Assembly (NCBI GenBank): GCA_019828545.1
Contig: JACVRA010000022.1
Location: 124,001 to 188,000 of the forward strand
Length of the DNA: 64,000 nucleotides
Source: Paracamarosporium sp. OC-R06-R3
Lineage: Eukaryota > Ascomycota > Dothideomycetes > Pleosporales > Didymosphaeriaceae
Reading direction: 5' to 3'
Shown: positions 1 to 11,263 of the stretch, piece by piece
Numbering within the stretch: the first letter of the stretch is position 1
Layout of the letters: the number at the start of each line of letters is the position of its first letter
The notes under the pieces: generated by a model
The model's input: only the letters and a program-made list of their open reading frames with translations
The model's database searches: none
What the model was told of the DNA's origin: nothing
Made by a program: the position numbers and the translations under genes

Positions 1-1
1 G

Positions 2-781
2 CAACACGATTGTGACGCAAAGTTGCAACAGGCCAAGCAAGATCACGAATCTACAGTAAAATCTCTGCAACGCCAGCATGAGAACCAACTACAGCGAGCG
101 CAGCAAGACCATGAGGCCCAGATTGAGAAGTCGAGGTGCGAACAGGAGGCAAAATTGCAGCAAGCTCAGCGCGATCACGACATTCAGATAGAGGAGTCAC
201 GTCAAGAGACCAAGACCACTCTTGATGATATCAAGCGCACAGCTGCAAATCAAGAGGATGAGGGCGCTAAACAACTAGCTGCATTGAAGACGGAGAACCA
301 ACTGCTGACGGATCAACTGAAGATGAAAAAGTCCGCTCGCGATGAGTTGATGAGATCTTTTGACCAAAACGAGGTGCGTGTGGACACAGAAGCTTCTCTT
401 AAAGCCTTGGAAGCAAAGAATGCCACACAAGCCAAGGAGATTGAGTCACTGAAGAAGAAATTGCAAGTGACTAATACCGCCCATTATTATCCAAGGGTAG
501 AGATCCCGCTTTCGCCAACACCGACTCCTTCGCTATCCTGTGACACTTCCCAGGACACGAAGTCGAACAACATCAGGACTGTCTACGTAAAAGTCAAGCG
601 AAAATATGACAACCTTCTGACGGTCAGCAAGAAGATTTTGGACGACACTACGAACATGGATCTAGCTGCTTGGGGGGATTTCGGAAAGCATATCAAGATG
701 CTACAAAAGGCATTATCGGACAATCAGGACAATGAGAATGGAGGAAGCCAAAGGAGTGAGAAGGACGAAAAGGCGGCATAG
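2..781 (+). CDS. Coiled-coil protein, 3' part (5' end outside window)
   Basis: The frame is open from base 2 to a TAG at 779-781, so about 259 C-terminal residues are visible and the true start lies left of the window. The first 100 or so residues are a Gln/Glu/Lys/Asp-rich repeat of roughly 14 residues with a recurring QxDHExQ-like core, which predicts a long alpha-helical coiled coil. A second helical Lys/Glu stretch follows, then a Pro/Thr/Ser linker (around PLSPTPTPSL) and a C-terminal helical part with basic and acidic clusters. No catalytic motif is visible. The composition suits a cytoskeletal, septal or chromatin-tethering scaffold, but I do not recognise the family. Codon use and the absence of stops support real coding sequence; function is unknown. 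Confidence 0.7.
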   Translation, partial: QHDCDAKLQQAKQDHESTVKSLQRQHENQLQRAQQDHEAQIEKSRCEQEAKLQQAQRDHDIQIEESRQETKTTLDDIKRTAANQEDEGAKQLAALKTENQLLTDQLKMKKSARDELMRSFDQNEVRVDTEASLKALEAKNATQAKEIESLKKKLQVTNTAHYYPRVEIPLSPTPTPSLSCDTSQDTKSNNIRTVYVKVKRKYDNLLTVSKKILDDTTNMDLAAWGDFGKHIKMLQKALSDNQDNENGGSQRSEKDEKAA

Positions 782-2125
782 GGGAAATCCTTAGCTTGGA
801 GGATGCTTGTGTCATCTAGTCCAGGTTCTGGGGATCTACGACGACAATTTTGAATATCTGGGTATATAGAGGCTGGCTAGTGCCGTGGCCTGTGGAATAG
901 CTGAGCAGGATTGGTGCTTTTAGGGCGGCGATCAAGCGATATGCATTCTCGTTTACATTGGCCCGGCCGTAGAGTTGCGTAAGAGCCTGGTTCCCACACT
1001 GTGCGTTAGGTTAGATATTATCGTCGACGGAAAGTATTGATTAGGTGGCACATCCTTTATATCTCAATTCTCTTAGGAATAGAATACTCAACAAACTCGA
1101 AGGCGCTTGAACTAATGTACCACCATCATCTGCCATTGAGTCTTTATCAAGCTGTCAAATGTTTCAGACTTAACGTCTGCCGCGGTCAAAATTGTTTTCT
1201 CATAAATGGATTGACAACATAGGGTTTCTTGGTGATTGCTCTGTCTATGGCAAAGCCTAGCAAGAATAAGCACATCTACCTACTTTTGACATATTTTGAC
1301 AACAAACCGTTCTCCGCATGTTAAATATTCGATCGTAATCCAAGCTCAAAGTCGAAGATCTTGTAACATGTGTTGAAGTTTTGGGGTAGGATCGAGATCT
1401 GAATGTTGATCCTTACTAGCAACTGCTCGCCGACCATGACACATTGCAGCATATGAAGCGCAATGTATAGATCGGTTCAGCGAATGACATTAGCGCCCTA
1501 GTTCTCAGGGGACTCGCTATCCCGACTAGGCATCCCCTCAATCCGGAATGCGCTATGGTTTCAAGTCTGTACCTGGAGGCCTTGCATTTGTCGGTGATAA
1601 GCAAGAGGTTTTGAAGTCATGCTAGAAATGAGTAAGGCGATAACAGTCAAGCGAATATGGTGCCTATGTCCTGGTATGTATTTATAAAAGATATTGAATT
1701 TGAAAATTGACTTATAGAGTCGTATTGTGGTTGGCCTTGCAAACGCTAAGTACTAGTTGAGTGACGAGTTTCGACGTCATCACGTGTCCTCACGCCACGC
1801 TATGCCCTTGTTGTCTGTAGGACATTGATCTCCCCTTCCGGGCTTGCTACCGTAAGGCTGTCACTGGCCGTCGCGTCACAAAAAACCTGAAAGGCTTCGA
1901 GAAGCCATGGTTGAATAACGAGCCCCCTCTTTGTTACTATCGTTTACTGGGTAACGATGACCAACAGTGACGATGAGACAGCGACAACTTTGCATTGGCT
2001 ATGCACTTGATCGCATGTATAAGGCTGCTTTTCTGTGTTCAGTCATATTCAAACAACATCATCAATAAACCCCGCTTGAAGAAACATAAGTCAAATCTAT
2101 CCAACAGCCAAGCCTTGCGAAAACA
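782..2125. other. Intergenic region, no gene seen
   Basis: It runs from the stop of the coiled-coil gene to the start of the membrane-protein gene. Only short ORFs (60-70 codons) without protein-like composition occur. The last 200 bp should hold the promoter of the downstream gene. No tRNA, repeat or transposon was recognised. Confidence 0.5.
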
Positions 2126-2912
2126 ATGAGTGAGCCTCGAGATTCCTACAATAATCGCCGCCGCCCCTACGATGGCCCAGCTGATAATTCCACCTACGAC
2201 AAACGTGACCAAACAGCTCTTCTCACCCGCTGGGTCCCCGACAGACTCAAGCACGGCCGGCTATACCGTTGGTTCCTCCGCCTAACTCGCGTTCTTCAAT
2301 TCCTCTCTTCAGTCATCTCCCTCGGTATCTTCTCCCAGCGTCTATACAAAGTATACCGCCTAGTAAATTCCATCAAAACCCGGCGTGGCGTTAATGGTGC
2401 GTTCGGCGCAGTGGAAGGCATCCTCGCCGCCGCCGTCCTTTACACACTCATTTCCATGCTCTTCGGCTGCATAAAGAAGAGTGCCAATCCTGGAGGTCGG
2501 GTACTGCGTTGGTTATGGGTGTTGTTGGATCTTATCTTTGTCGGGGCGTTCATTGCTGTCACGGTTTTAACGCGTCCGAATGGAGGATTGGCGGGCGCGA
2601 GGCATTGCTACAATCCTTCGCGCCTGAATGGTAACAACGGAAGTGATGCAACAGGCTCGACTGCAAGTCGAGATGACACTTGCAATCTGCCTTGGGGGAC
2701 ATTTATCCTGGGCATCGTAAGCACGTAAGTGACTCCAGTGCGCCACCTTAACTACTTGTCCGAATTCTAATGCATTGTGCTTCAGTGTGTTGCATGCTAT
2801 CACTGCAGCCTTCCATGAGATCAAGGATCAGCGGAGGAAGAACAGACTTGATCATGAGAAAGGAATGCAACAACGGCAGAGTAATGAGACGGGCGAGCAA
2901 AGTCAATATTGA
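2126..2912 (+). CDS. Four-helix membrane protein, MARVEL-like
   Basis: Two exons, 2126-2724 and 2786-2912, join across a 61-nt intron (GTAAGT donor, TTCAG acceptor, TTCTAAT branch) into a 241-residue protein. The N-terminus (1-50) is polar and Arg-rich. Four hydrophobic segments follow, near 56-75, 92-115, 128-148 and 188-212; the fourth is split by the intron, which supports the splice. A Cys-containing polar loop lies between helices 3 and 4, and a charged tail ends in a Gln-rich segment. Four-helix topology with cytosolic termini resembles fungal MARVEL-domain proteins of the plasma membrane or vesicles (inference from topology, not a diagnostic motif). A stop in the intron frame rules out read-through to the longer product. 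Confidence 0.75.
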
Positions 2913-3444
2913 GCTTCAATAAAGCTAATTCACATTCGTTGTTAAACGCGCCCATCATTTGGATTGATGCAATGCGCCGAGCGACTTAACCTCTATACTG
3001 TAATATTTCGTACTTTTTCAAAATCATACACTTAAAACGGACACGTACCTCATACGCCTTTAGAATTAGCATTGTGCTCTTTGTGGACGTCAAAGAGCAT
3101 CACGCCTAACATATCAACAACAAACCATAAGATTAGCTTTACGTAATTAGTACGAAAACTGTTCGTTGACTATCATTTGATAGTTCTATCGGCTGGGACC
3201 ATTAAAATATCGCCAATGCCAACAACGTCCAGTTTGAATTATTGAAGCGGGAAGTCAATCCAAATTCGAATCCCACCCCGAGCCCATGTGACCATATCAA
3301 AGGTTCAGATATAGCCAGTCAACTTGCATAAAGTATGGAATATTTCAATTGTTTAGCAATCATTCACGAAGTTTAAAAGTCGTACATATATACTAAAAAT
3401 ACTGGTTTGCGATACCCGATCTGTTCCAAAAACCATTACATCCT
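2913..3444. other. Convergent intergenic region
   Basis: This AT-rich tail-to-tail spacer lies between the membrane-protein gene and the permease gene. It should hold both 3' UTRs and polyadenylation signals (for example AATAAA-like AT runs near 2920 and 3000). No coding signal was seen. Confidence 0.5.
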
Positions 3445-5097
3445 TTACCTGCCGACAACCTTCAGCTCCAACCACCTGGCTGGAGGATACACGACAGCAG
3501 CCCAAGCAAAAGCGATAGGCAACCCGATATCTGCGCCGGCACCAACCAGTCCGCCAAGAGGACCAGTGTACCAGGTCTGGTACATGCCGAGAATAGCACC
3601 CACCCAACCCACGACAAACGTGAAAAATGCTGCATAACCTTGAGGCAACAGATCTTTGCGGTTCCAGATCTCCCAGTTGAAGTTACCCTTGCGGAACAAG
3701 TACTCGTCTTGAATCGTCATCGTAATCCAGATGATGGTCCAGTATCCGATTAAACTAAGCCAGTTGATGAAGATATCGAATAGCTTGTCTCGGCCAGCAA
3801 TAGCAACGACCGTGAAAACGATGCAAGAGAAAGTGCTCCAGAAGACACGGGGAACCTTGGCGAAAGGACGGCCCAGCTGTTGGAAGTTGAGTGCCGCGGC
3901 GTATGTTCCAGGGATACAGTTCGCCGCAATGCAGAGCGCAAGAACCACGCAGCAGAATTTGCCAAAGCCTCCAAGCGGGGAGTAGGATTCTACCACGAGT
4001 GCTCCGATGCCTTGCGAATCGAATGCGGCTTCCCAACTCGGATTTTTGAGTAGGCCTGAGCCAAGTCCGATACCCAGGAACTCAATGAGGAGCTTGCCGA
4101 GAGTGATACCACCGGTTGTTGTGGCGAAGACGATGTATCGGTTGGTGCTCTTAGGATAGTAGGTAACATAATCGGCGGCTGCGGAGGACCAGCTTAGGGG
4201 GCCAGACGCTGTAAGGAAGAAGTAGGAAAGGCGATTTCCAGCGAGTGTAGCACCTGATCCACGTGAGGGAGTTGTTGTGTCGAAGTGCGGACCAGCTACT
4301 CCGATGAGGACGAAGAGTACGAGAACTGTGGGAGCCCAAACAAATCTGCCGAGCATTAGTTCCTGAACTTTTGTGCACAACCTGGGAATCTTATAACTTA
4401 CGCTTCGAACTTATGGAACCACTTGATACCGAAAGTGGCAATAATCCAGGTGATGATAGCAACAATGACAATGCCGACAATCACCGACATGCCTTTCCCG
4501 TTCACAGCTGACAGAAGAAGACCACCAACTAAGCAATCTATCAAGCCGTAGCCCAACTCGATGACCAAGTTGAGGATCACACAGAGTTTCGATGGCCACC
4601 ATCCCATAGTGTACTTCGCGACGTTGAGCGTACGAAGACCCGATCGAGGACCGAATGTCGAGATGTATCCGGTGCAGATGGAACCAAAGATTGTGCCAAA
4701 CATACAGATCAATATCGACTCGGTCAAGCTAAGATGATATGTGACAGGTCCAAGAACGCCCATTGTCATCTGGTTTGCGGTACAGTTCATCGAAAACCAA
4801 CTATGGTCGAGTCAGCATCTACTCTAGAGAAGCTTTAGAATAAGCTCACATGATGAACATTTGTAGGTAGTCTTTTGTCGACAGCTTCCTTTCGCGCAAC
4901 TCTTCTGGAATCCTGTCGATCCCTCGAGCCTCTACACCTGCAAAGGCATCCAGTTTGTTGGCCCATCGCTCGAGCTTGTTAACAGGCTCTGTGATGCCCA
5001 TTTGCTCTTCCGCCGTAGTGGCGGCGTCGTCGCCCAGCACGTCTCGAGGCCACTTCTCAACGTCCGCAACCGACTCTGGGATTTTTTCCGTTGACAT
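3445..5097 (-). CDS. NCS1 purine-cytosine permease (FCY2/FcyB-like)
   Basis: Three exons on the minus strand, 5097-4850, 4800-4402 and 4345-3445, are separated by introns of 49 and 56 nt and give 515 residues, normal for fungal NCS1 permeases. The N-terminus (1-75) is acidic and cytosolic. The first membrane region carries a W-F-S-M-N-C-T-A-N segment at the position of the conserved NCS1 helix-1 substrate motif. About twelve hydrophobic segments follow, including a Gly-rich helix with GYGLIDCLVGG and an F-V-W-A-P turn that the second splice restores. The family imports cytosine and purines (adenine, guanine, hypoxanthine) by proton symport at the plasma membrane. The exact substrate cannot be read from sequence. 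Two HGATAR sites upstream suggest nitrogen control. Confidence 0.9.
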
Positions 5098-7286
5098 GGC
5101 GAACGCTTATTATCGCGAACCCTAGAAGTAATGATGGTTATGACTTAAAAGTCGATGAAAAAGATTGACGAAGCCCTTTGAAGGTAACGGTGTTAAGGAT
5201 GAATTTGGTTCTCCAAATTTGCAGGGTCCAGGCTATCCGCCACTCTCAAGCGGTTAGTAGCGAGGACTCTGGGGAAGGATCTTTCTTAAACTTATAATCA
5301 TGTCCATCATCTAAGAACTTGTTTCATCCTTCCCCTCCCGCCCAGGCCTCGTCTGGATAGCCAGGCTAGGCCGTTAGGCCCAAATTCACTATCCTTTCCT
5401 ATCACAACAGTGGGTCTTTGCCTTCTGCGGTATCTGCAGTATCTGTTCATAATGTGGGGTTACAGGGGCACTCCCAGCAATGCAAAGATAATGGTGGAGG
5501 CTAGCGTCTGATCAGCGCAATGCCGTGCGCAGTGTGACAGTGGCGCTGCTCGGCCTCGGGACCTTTGGAACCAATTGGGTGATTATGGATGTCAGGTGAT
5601 AAGGCGCGGCGGAACTAGCACGTGGCATCCCACTTTTGCCCCCATTGCCATTGTCAAGAGTGGGAGGCGAACTACTTCGATGAGAACAGGACTCTACAGC
5701 CGCAACAACAAAACACGGCACATATAGGTGATGTCATTTACCAAGATATTGTATGCTGGTATCACAAGCCGAAGGTAGCATTCGCATTGCAGTATGCGCA
5801 CGTCCAAGTGCCCTGGCGCAGGTCTTTACAAAACTCAATGCAATTCAGTTGGATAGACTCCGCTAAGTTTAACAAGAACGACGTAACTCTTAGCGATAGG
5901 AATGGTTGGTGCACTACTAAAGGTCACTTGAGACTCTTCCACACTAGGATTACAAGTTACCCGACAAGCGTGCATCCTTTTAGGCACAATTCACCTGTGC
6001 TACGGTGACGAGCTTTCAGTGACAGCTTAGGAGCCAGCAACAAATGTCCCTCCGGCGCATCCACCGTCGCTATCTCGTCCGCTCACCTTCCGCTCGTAAT
6101 GGCGTCTCCTGACAAGGGATCTAGAAGACATGATCTAGAATGCGGCTGCATCAGGCTATCTTCCCACACCATCGCCCTTACGCTGGAAAGAATCCAGACT
6201 CCTGTATCTGGCATGTGGCTTGAACTAGGACAGAGATGCCATCAGCTTGTCTAGAGATACGGAAGCCAACAAGATGCGGGGGAAGAGTGATTGCCCAGTT
6301 GCATGGTGGCGCAGAGCAGGGTAACCGTGGCCTCGAGAAATAATCCCACTTCCGTACGAGCCCCCTTGCGCATGCCTCCACTTCTCAGTCAGCGTGCTGA
6401 CAGGAGAAGTCAATTCGGGATCGCAATTTCATCCTCTTCATGAGTTTGCGCTCGTTATCCCATCTTCTCGTTATTTGATCCCAGTCAATCAGCGACTCGT
6501 CTGGTTCGTCATTGTGATTCGTATATCGTATCTCAGATGTTGAGCCGATGTGTCAAGTCGACTCTTGATAATACGTAAAGTCCAGATTTAAAAGGAGCCG
6601 GATCGAAGGCACAGTCTAGGAACATGGCTCGCTGCGATGCCGCAGCTCCTACACCAACCATCTACTAGTTCGTGTAGACGACTTTACGAGGTTTTTTCGA
6701 ACATAGAAGGCCAACGAACGATGTACGGATGCACTGTTGCCGTCAAATTGTACAATGGCCTGCTCGAAACTCGTTATTGAACCCCTGGGTGCGTAAGTCT
6801 TCCGAACGGACCTCGTCACGGAATTTGGAATGACGAACGTGCGTGCGCTTGGCCGGGTGCGGTGGAGCGCCATGTCTGTGCGAAAGTGGTGGTCCACTGC
6901 AGGAGGGTGGTAAACAGCCTTCCACCGGTGTCCAGATCGAATACCGTGATGTTAAGTAATGAGCTGATTGCATTTATTAGAAAGGCTGGCGCAAGAACGT
7001 GAGGAGCCTGGTTGCAATCTGGCGCCCTAGGCGTTGTGAGCACAGAGCCATTAGCAGAATCTTTGGCCCTGGAAAGCGGTTATCACAATTACTGGGATAC
7101 AGAGGAACACGTAAACCCTCGGCAATACTTTAGACGATTTGAGATAAAATACTCGAGGTCATAGAAAGAACAAGGGTATCGAGAGAGGCTTACAAAAAGC
7201 TTTCACATAAGACTTCGACCAAGTCAGGATACATCCACATTTCTTCTTACACACACCCAGATAGGGTGACGCACATCGTCAAACCC
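5098..7286. other. Intergenic region, permease promoter and UTP22 3' flank
   Basis: This 2.2-kb spacer lies between the permease start and the UTP22 stop. The longest ORF (5622-6008, 128 codons) starts at GTG, has a Cys-rich chance-like start and no recognisable domain, so I do not call it. An inverted 8-mer (GGCTATCC near 5231 and GGATAGCC near 5354) is present. No RNA gene or mobile element was recognised. Confidence 0.5.
5486..5602. promoter_or_regulatory. Candidate GATA (AreA-type) sites upstream of the permease
   Basis: AGATAA at 5486-5491 and TGATAA at 5597-5602 match HGATAR. They lie 390-505 bp upstream of the permease start. Purine permeases are commonly under AreA nitrogen control in ascomycetes. 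Such short matches also occur by chance, so support is weak. Confidence 0.25.
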
Positions 7287-10200
7287 TTACCTGTTAATCT
7301 CGATCTTACTTATCAACTCCCCACCTAGTCTCCTCATATCGTTGTACACAGCCTCCTTGTTGACCCCAATATCCACACCGTTGCCCTCCTTTGCCTTTGC
7401 CTCCTGCTTGTCTCTAACCTTGCCTCTGAGGGGCACACTACTCCACCCAGGTTTGACTTTGAACGTGCGCTGCGCAGTCACAGCCGGGTTCCACAGTCCG
7501 GCTATGTTCGTCATGTTTTCAACGTCCCAGAACCATAATATAGCATCTCCGTAGATACTCTGGAGATCTTCAGCGAACAATCGTGTAAGCTGGGTAGGAT
7601 TGTTTTGTGTGTTGGAAACTGCCTGCTGCATCTCGATGTTCTTGAACTTGGCATGGTCCTGACGCTTTTTCTTACGGGCTTGGGAGTACTTTGATGTGAC
7701 ATGGATGACGAAATCGAAGTCTTGAAGCTGGGGTACGAAAAGCGACTCCGCTGTGAATTTTGGTGCACCAGATTTGTCATCAGCAGCAGAAGAGTCTTCT
7801 GAGGTCCGCACGGCAGTCGTGGCAGCCTTGGCCAGTGCCGTCATCCGCGCAGCAACCACTTTCTCAGGCCTACCCCTATCTGTCCACGTGTTACCATCCG
7901 TATCCAGATTCGTGGCTGCAAAGAGCACCACGCGGTTCATGGCTGGGTCGATGCGGCGCCACGCCTCAAAACGTGTCTGGATCTTCTCAAGGTCTTCCGC
8001 CTTCATACGATCGTTACCCACTTTCCCCGAGTCCGCGGAGACATCTGAAGCGGTGAACGAGAAATCAACTATCAGTGGAGTGTGACGCCAGTCCCAACGA
8101 CTTATCCAAGCCAGCGTCCGTAGAAAGCCCGTCGTGGCGCTTGAGGGGACGAGCCAGGGGTGGGGTTGCAGAAAAGTTCGAACGACTAAGAGCTCAATAA
8201 GTTCTGGTGCGATGTGCGGTGATAGGAGGTGCGAGTCGAACCAGCGCTTCGTCAATCGGATAGCTGGCGAAAGCGCCGTGTAGCGTGTACACAGGTTCTG
8301 GACCGTTTGTGAATGGGACAAGACGCGCAGAAAGTCTCGGTTGTAAAGAGCAAGTGCTACAGCAGCGGACTCACGCGATTGTGCATCTAGCGTTTTGTCT
8401 TTTAGCTGTCGTTCTAGCAGTGTAGCCTCGCGATCATGATGGATTCGGAGGCGAAACACGAAATCTGACACGCCGGGCTTTGCCGAATTAAGTGTGATGT
8501 CAAGGAAGACCTGGTTCCGCGATGGCTGTGAGGGATTTTCCATGCCAACTTGAGTCTTGTAGATCTTGTGGCTGGTGGACAACAGCTCGGAAAGTTTAAG
8601 GAGGAAGGCGATCTTCGTTCTTTGGATAGCGCACAAATCATCGGGCCATCGTGCAGATGCTTCGAATTGCAGCACGATGGAAGCCGGCGTGGTCTGCTGA
8701 ACATCAACAGAAGAGTAGCGTAACTGCGCATCGGCAGCCCGAATATGGCGAACAGAAAGTGGAAGATCCTCGAGTTCGCGAATATCCTTCTCAACTTGCG
8801 TAAAAGCTGTCATAATCGGTGTAAATGGCGAGATGCCTGATTGTCCTTGAAGACGACCGGATGCGATGAGTTGAGCAAAGGAATCATAGGTGAAACTCGC
8901 GTCTTCAGAGATTCGACTATTGATGTGCCTAGCGAGGATGTAGAGCACAATTTGCTCGAGGACGGACACGGACGCATCATTCGTTGACCAAACGACGCTC
9001 TCGAGGATGCTGCCATCTCTAAAGCGTCTGAGTTCAGACTTGTCACCCCAAAATTTGCGGAAAGATGCAGCTTCTTGTTTGTTTTCCGCAGATGGACCAT
9101 GGTCAACTGTCCGATTGGCATTGGCTGGGTCGGTCGCTATGTTGATTGTAATACGGTCATGCACATCGTCGTTGGGTCTGCTTGTAGCGACTGACCATGT
9201 ACGGTGGTTGCGAAGTGATAAGCTTATGGCCGTAACTCTATCGGTAAGTGCCCGAACCAGAGTGTTGTAAATCTTCTGACATGTCGCTTCCAACTGCTCT
9301 TCATAATCTTCCTGACTTGGGTCAAGTCCAAGTGCGTCTATAGGCAACTCCAAAGTTGCATCGTATCGATACTTTTTCAGGTCTGTGCGCAAAATAAAGG
9401 TAGAATCGAATTGGTCAAATAGTGCGTCACCCAACGCATCAATGGTAATCTTTGCCTCGAGCTGTAGTTGTGCATAAGACCACGGCGACATCTTGAATAA
9501 CAGATTTAGGCCCCGTGGACCATCAAAGAACATTGGAGCAAGTCCACTTTTGGGGAAAGTAACATCATGTGCCTGGAAGGAAAAGGCCTTTTTGGATAGG
9601 TCGTGGCGTGCCAAAAACTGAAGTGTAGCTTTGAATAGCTGATAGCTACTGTAGCCGTTGGAAAGCGGAGCTGCGCCAGCCCCAGGATTCGGCTGCATCA
9701 GAAGAGCCATGAGGACTGCCCATTCAAAGTTGCCAAAGCCCCCCTTGCGAAGTGCACTCCCAAATCCGCGCTGCTTCAGCCAAATTCTGCCTAAGATGCA
9801 AGCATCGTTAAAAGCATTACAGTTCGCAGCGCTGGAGTGGAGTAGTTTGAGATAAGGAGTAACGGTGGCATCGGACCGTAGGCTGCTGTTGTAGAATGGA
9901 GTCGGAACCAAAGGCTTACGGTCATTTTCTGTGTCCTGGCCCTTTTGACGTATGCAATTTGCCTTCGGAAGCAATTTCGCGTCTGGGAACACGCCTGCAG
10001 GCGCCGCAGGGAGGATGTTGATGCGACACTTTGAAATCGAAAAGTCATCGCTATCACCGCTACCGTTCGGTCGTACTACTAGTATAGGCTGAAGTCGATT
10101 ACCGTTCAGACAATCGAACGACAATTTGAAATTGTGCTCTTTCGACTTCCTTATGCCGACCGCCAAACATGCCAAGTAGAATGCACGCTTGTAGAAATAC

Positions 10201-10979
10201 CGGTAATTGAGATAATCCTTCTCCTGAAAAAGAGCCTTTGGCATTGTCACGACAAGGTCAATACCCATGTCCTCTTCCGTTCGAGTCGCAGTCTTCAGCG
10301 GGTAGCTACCAGTCGCATTAATGCTCGCAGGGCGCTCGTACTGGAACTTGTATTTCGCATCGATCGGCGGAGGTGGGTTTGGGAATGGAATTGTCACACC
10401 GGATGACTTGAGGCTCTTCTGCACTTCAGCGAGCTACATTCTGTTAGAAAAGCCTCTAGAGAGTTTCTGGAAGCATACTGATTGTGGTTCTCGGTTCGGC
10501 AGTTGCTCGATGATGGCTTTCAGAGCTCGCATAGCATTCTCCGCTGGAGCTTCCTTTTTGCCGTATTTGAGCTTCACCTGGTCGAGAAGTTCGTCCACTT
10601 GAAGCTTGAACACATTTGACTTGAAAGTTTCTGCTGTGTAAGCTCCCTCTTGAGCTTGTGCATCTGAAGGCCTGTTGGATGTGGGCTTTTCTCCATTCTT
10701 GGGGTTCGCAGCCACTTTCTGCTTTGTCGCACCCTCAGTCGCTTTAGCTTCTTCCTGGTACTCCTCTTCATCCTCCTCCTCTTCCTCTAATGAAGAGTCT
10801 TCCGAGAGTCTGTCATCGTTGCTCTCCTCCTCTAGGTCGTCCATGGAAACGTCGTTTGCATCGCGCTCGTCATCGTCGCTTTCGAATGCGCCGTGCACAT
10901 TTTCCTCCACTGAGGTCGCATCGGTTTCGCTACTCTCGTCCTCGTGCTTGAGCTTTCTGCGCTTCGTCGCGGGCGCCAT
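7287..10979 (-). CDS. UTP22: U3 snoRNP-associated protein Utp22 (Nrap family)
   Basis: Two minus-strand exons, 10979-10479 and 10433-7287, with a 45-nt intron (GTATGC...TAG) encode 1215 residues; yeast Utp22 is of similar length. The first 100 residues carry a basic patch (ATKRRKLKHED) and a long Glu/Asp/Ser-rich acidic region, typical of nucleolar proteins. The rest is the Nrap architecture of tandem nucleotidyltransferase-like and helical domains; the segment after VTIPFPNPPPP and the stretch MGIDLVVTMPKALFQEKDYL are characteristic. Utp22 joins the UTP-C subcomplex with Rrp7 and casein kinase 2 in the 90S pre-ribosome, for 18S rRNA maturation. An in-frame ATG lies upstream at 11090, but ATG 10979 gives the usual start. 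It is divergent from the next gene with 284 bp between start codons. Confidence 0.95.
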
Positions 10980-11263
10980 GGTGGAGTTGTTTTGAGCACG
11001 ATTCCGCAATCCAAAAAATTTCGGAGGGATACTGTGGCGCATGGGTCGTGCCTGCCGCGGGTGGCTTGTGCCTGTCCTTATCGATAACACAATAAAAAAG
11101 TTTGGGGAGGAACTACCGACGCCCGACGTCGGAGACGCAGACTAGTGGCTCGGTCTAGCAAACTGACATTGCCTCATCGCCGGGAAACAATCATTGATAT
11201 ACCTAGATAGACGGCGAATAACACCTCCTGCATTGCAAACCAAACAGTCGACCTGTATTGGAT
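10980..11263. promoter_or_regulatory. Divergent promoter UTP22 / cystathionine gamma-synthase
   Basis: This 284-bp region between two divergent start codons must carry both core promoters and 5' UTRs. No clear TATA box was seen, as is usual for housekeeping fungal genes. Confidence 0.5.

Noticed and set aside
5622..6008. 128-codon frame starting CPHCHC-like
   Set aside because: Starts at GTG, no ATG in context, no family pattern and no splice partners; Cys cluster probably chance.
7342..10406. Numerous ORFs antisense to UTP22
   Set aside because: They are shadows of a strong 1049-codon frame with family motifs; no independent support.
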